Origin: Allacma fusca
Taxonomy: Eukaryota > Arthropoda > Collembola > Symphypleona > Sminthuridae
Assembly (NCBI GenBank): GCA_947179485.1
Contig: OX359249.1
Location: 49,239,402-49,303,401 of the forward strand
Reading direction: 5' to 3'
Length of the DNA stretch: 64,000 bases
Shown here: positions 61,508 to 64,000 of the stretch, in pieces
How positions within the stretch are numbered: the stretch's first letter is position 1
How the letters are laid out: each line of letters opens with the position of its first letter
Program-made: the position numbers and the translations under genes
Notes under the pieces: generated by a model
The model's database searches: none
What the model was told of the DNA's origin: nothing
The model's input: the letters and a program-made list of their open reading frames with translations, nothing else

Positions 61508-62377
61508 TAGTGGTCCCGATCTTTCAATTCTGAATCAAAAAAACTCGATTCGATTCAATTCAATTCAATTCTGATTCATAATTTTTCGATTCAATTCAAA
61601 AGATGAATTGAATCATTTCATTCAATTCACTTCATGAATGAAATCACACGAAATGCCTTGAATCGCGATTCAAACGTGCATCGTATTTGTTTGCATATCC
61701 CGCTAAAAAATGCAGCTAGAAACGCACCACATTAAAAAACTCGCACGTGTTTCTAAGACACTTTTGTTGGAAAAACGGTTAGTCAATTATTTCGTAAACA
61801 ATAATTTTTATATGTTAATTACATCATTTATTATTAATTATTATTACAACATTTACTAACGGTGGAATTTAGGTCATAATGGGACAATTAATTAGCAGGC
61901 TATGCAACTCGAATTTTGCTAATGTTAAAGTCAACTCTCGGTAAAAGAGAAGCTCATGGCACCGGCAAAATTTGTCCCTTAAAACATTACCCCTTATAAG
62001 CAGTGTTATATGTACATTGTGTAAATGGGAATCGGGACTGTAAATCCCAATCCCTTACATCAAAAAATCACTTGTAAGGGTATCCCTTATATAGCGAAGG
62101 TCACTGTAATGACAATTTTATTGATAGTGCAACTGACTTATATTCTTCCGCTGTTTTATGTAGTCGTTATAAAATCCTTCAATAAAATGTTTATGTTACC
62201 ACCTTTTACTGTCTGAATGATTTGAATCATCATTCGATTCAATTCAGCACGCAGAAATGAATCAAATGGAATCCTGTGAATCGTGAATTGAATCGAATCA
62301 TTGTATGTCATTCAATTCATAAGCTGAATTGAATCAAAACGAAAATTTTGAATTGAATTGAAAGATTGGGACCACTA
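61508..62377. mobile_element. Non-autonomous hAT-like element with GAATTGAATC arrays
   Basis: An 870-bp element. It begins TAGTGGTCCC, with the inverted repeat extending about 23 bp with one mismatch to the TTTCAATTC motif. TAAGGAAG occurs on both sides (61500-61507 and 62378-62385), a perfect 8-bp target duplication. The terminal 150-180 bp on each side are made of TTCAATTC, GATTCAATT and their complements. The core is AT-rich with no coding capacity. It lies in the presumed long intron of the TMEM132-family gene. Same architecture as the elements at 725, 2091 and 13590, but a different motif and terminus. Confidence 0.88.
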
Positions 62378-62385
62378 TAAGGAAG

Positions 62386-63695
62386 TATTACTTCATTTCT
62401 ATTTATGAAAGGGATGTCTTCATTATTTTGAGAGATTTCCAGGATTTAGAATAAAAACTCAACCAATTGTGATGACTAGAAATAAAGGAACTTTTTTGAT
62501 GAAAAAGTCCCCAAGCAGAGGCACCAGCTATGTAATGTATGAAATTTCTAGAAAAACTCTTTCCTTAATCAAGGTCTGTACATGGCCAGAACCTTGATGT
62601 TAAATTTCCCGGAAAGAGCCAGAGTTTCTATTCCTGGAGTGATGGAGCTGTAAAAGAAGTTGCGTCGAAATTTTGTACAAGCTTGTTATTGTAACGCAGC
62701 CGGAGCTTACATTAATGCCAGCATTTGGTGGTGTTAACTTGAATTCCTCCAGTTTTTCACTTCCAAGGCTAAAGCCCCTTTGATACAAGACATGACTTTC
62801 TTATAGATCCAACTACCACTGCACTACTACTTGTACAGCATTTACGAATAGAGATACATACAGCCAGGGCAGGGTTGAGCTAAATAATTGTGACTTGGGG
62901 CATTTCCTACAATGCTTTCAATCCGAATTGTGTACAGACAGTACTTAGCATGGAATTTAGATATTTTGTCAAATAAAGTTGTAACCCCGTACATGTTGTC
63001 ATATCTCATGCCTGCCTAAAATGTAGTGGCTGACTGACTCCAAATGAGATTAGAAAAAACTGAAATTATAAGGAGGAGTTTTAACGTGAACTGGAGTGTG
63101 ACAAGTCACAATTGCCTGAGGAAACCCCACTTGGTGTATACTTTGTAACGTAGCTTTCATGAAGTCATCAACACCCGTCTTAACTTGTTATGCTCTGGTA
63201 CGTCGTGGCGTTGCTCAAACACGGTTGAGACGGTTGTCAGTGGGGAAGACAAACCCTCATCTGTACTCGGACGTGTAATTTAAGTGGATCTACTATATGC
63301 TTTGTGAAATGGAGGCAGGAGCGTCCTCAATCAAAATAAATAGACAAAGTTTGTCTGTGGATCTTTGAATGACTGTAGTATGAATGAAAGGAGCGTTTAG
63401 ACCCCACTATAGCTCCATACTGTATTTGAGGGGTTTTCGTGACGGTGGTTTCGCACTAGAAATTTTAAATCTTTCTCTGTCTCTTCCCTCATCATATCCT
63501 TAAATTCATGCTGTCAGGAAATCTGAAGATGGAAAAGTTTGAAATGATACTTGTGTAAACTTTATTTTCACATTCCTCAAGAATGACAGGACGGGGAGAA
63601 GTTGTCCGTCGGTATTTCTGTACTTATGTACATTTCCACTACCGTCTAGCTATACTCAGCCTCCACTATTTACTCCCGCAGTCTTAATACCCGCT

Positions 63696-63696
<1 letters not shown>
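62386..63696. other. No gene recognised
   Basis: Presumed continuation of the TMEM132-family intron. I see no supported exon or mobile element in it. Confidence 0.45.

Positions 63697-63757
<61 letters not shown>
63697..63757. repeat. (AG)n microsatellite, about 60 bp
   Basis: An AG run of about 53 bp without interruption, then one extra A and a few more units. With the run at 30528 it is the longest in the window. Confidence 0.95.
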
Positions 63758-63758
<1 letters not shown>

Positions 63759-64000
63759 TTTACCTTTGGCCGCAACTTACCCAGACACCCGGTGAATTAC
63801 TGTGACATTTTTACCACAACCAGAACCCACTATTTATTTTTTGAAAATTCCACACAAATTTTAGTTTACTTTAGCAACTCCAATCAACTGTAACAATATT
63901 GCTCTCAACGTCGTGTCACATTTAAAGACACAATTATTATTATTCTGAGACGTCCGGAGTTGGTCCCTCTGTCAGGGACGGACGACTCCCAATGTTTTCT
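63758..64000. other. No gene recognised at the window end
   Basis: Short AT-rich end segment with no recognisable exon. Confidence 0.4.

Overview
The window looks like AT-rich arthropod (or closely allied invertebrate) nuclear DNA: genes split by GT-AG introns, animal-type proteins, many dinucleotide microsatellites and many DNA-transposon remnants. The species cannot be named from sequence alone. I can support two host genes, both on the + strand.

Region 1 (1-5670) has no host gene. It is a dense nest of non-autonomous hAT-like DNA transposons. Two full elements (725-2022 and 2091-3448) and one nested short element (2663-2827) have terminal inverted repeats and 8-bp target duplications, though one duplication has a mismatch. 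Further arrays and an element end fragment fill most of the rest. Nearly every element carries, next to its ends, an array of its own short motif (CCCTCG, CAAGTT, GTCCCG, GTATTTT, GTACCTG, TATCGT).

Region 2 (5666-12531) is a complete four-exon gene for a mitochondrial-type SpoU/TrmH rRNA 2'-O-methyltransferase, the MRM3 orthologue (442 aa), with a poly(A) signal. A hAT end fragment lies only 230 bp upstream of its start codon. Its third intron holds a 1,654-bp IS630/Tc1-like transposon (9695-11348) with 171-bp inverted repeats and a dead transposase in antisense.

Region 3 (12532-39480) has no gene I can recognise. It contains a third full hAT-like element (13590-14570, CCGTTCC arrays), microsatellites, a few hairpins, and a TATA box followed by a splice donor at 37307-37378 that might be a non-coding first exon.

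Region 4 (39481-64000) holds three internal exons of a TMEM132-family neural adhesion gene (39481-39980, 41279-41506, 45672-45976). The signal-peptide exon and everything after the third exon are not identified, so the last 18 kb is probably one very long intron. It contains microsatellites, hairpins and a fourth full hAT-like element (61508-62377, GAATTGAATC arrays).

The two genes are not functionally linked as far as I can see: one serves mitochondrial ribosome assembly, the other cell-surface adhesion. The most unusual signal is the set of transposons that share one architecture but differ in motif.
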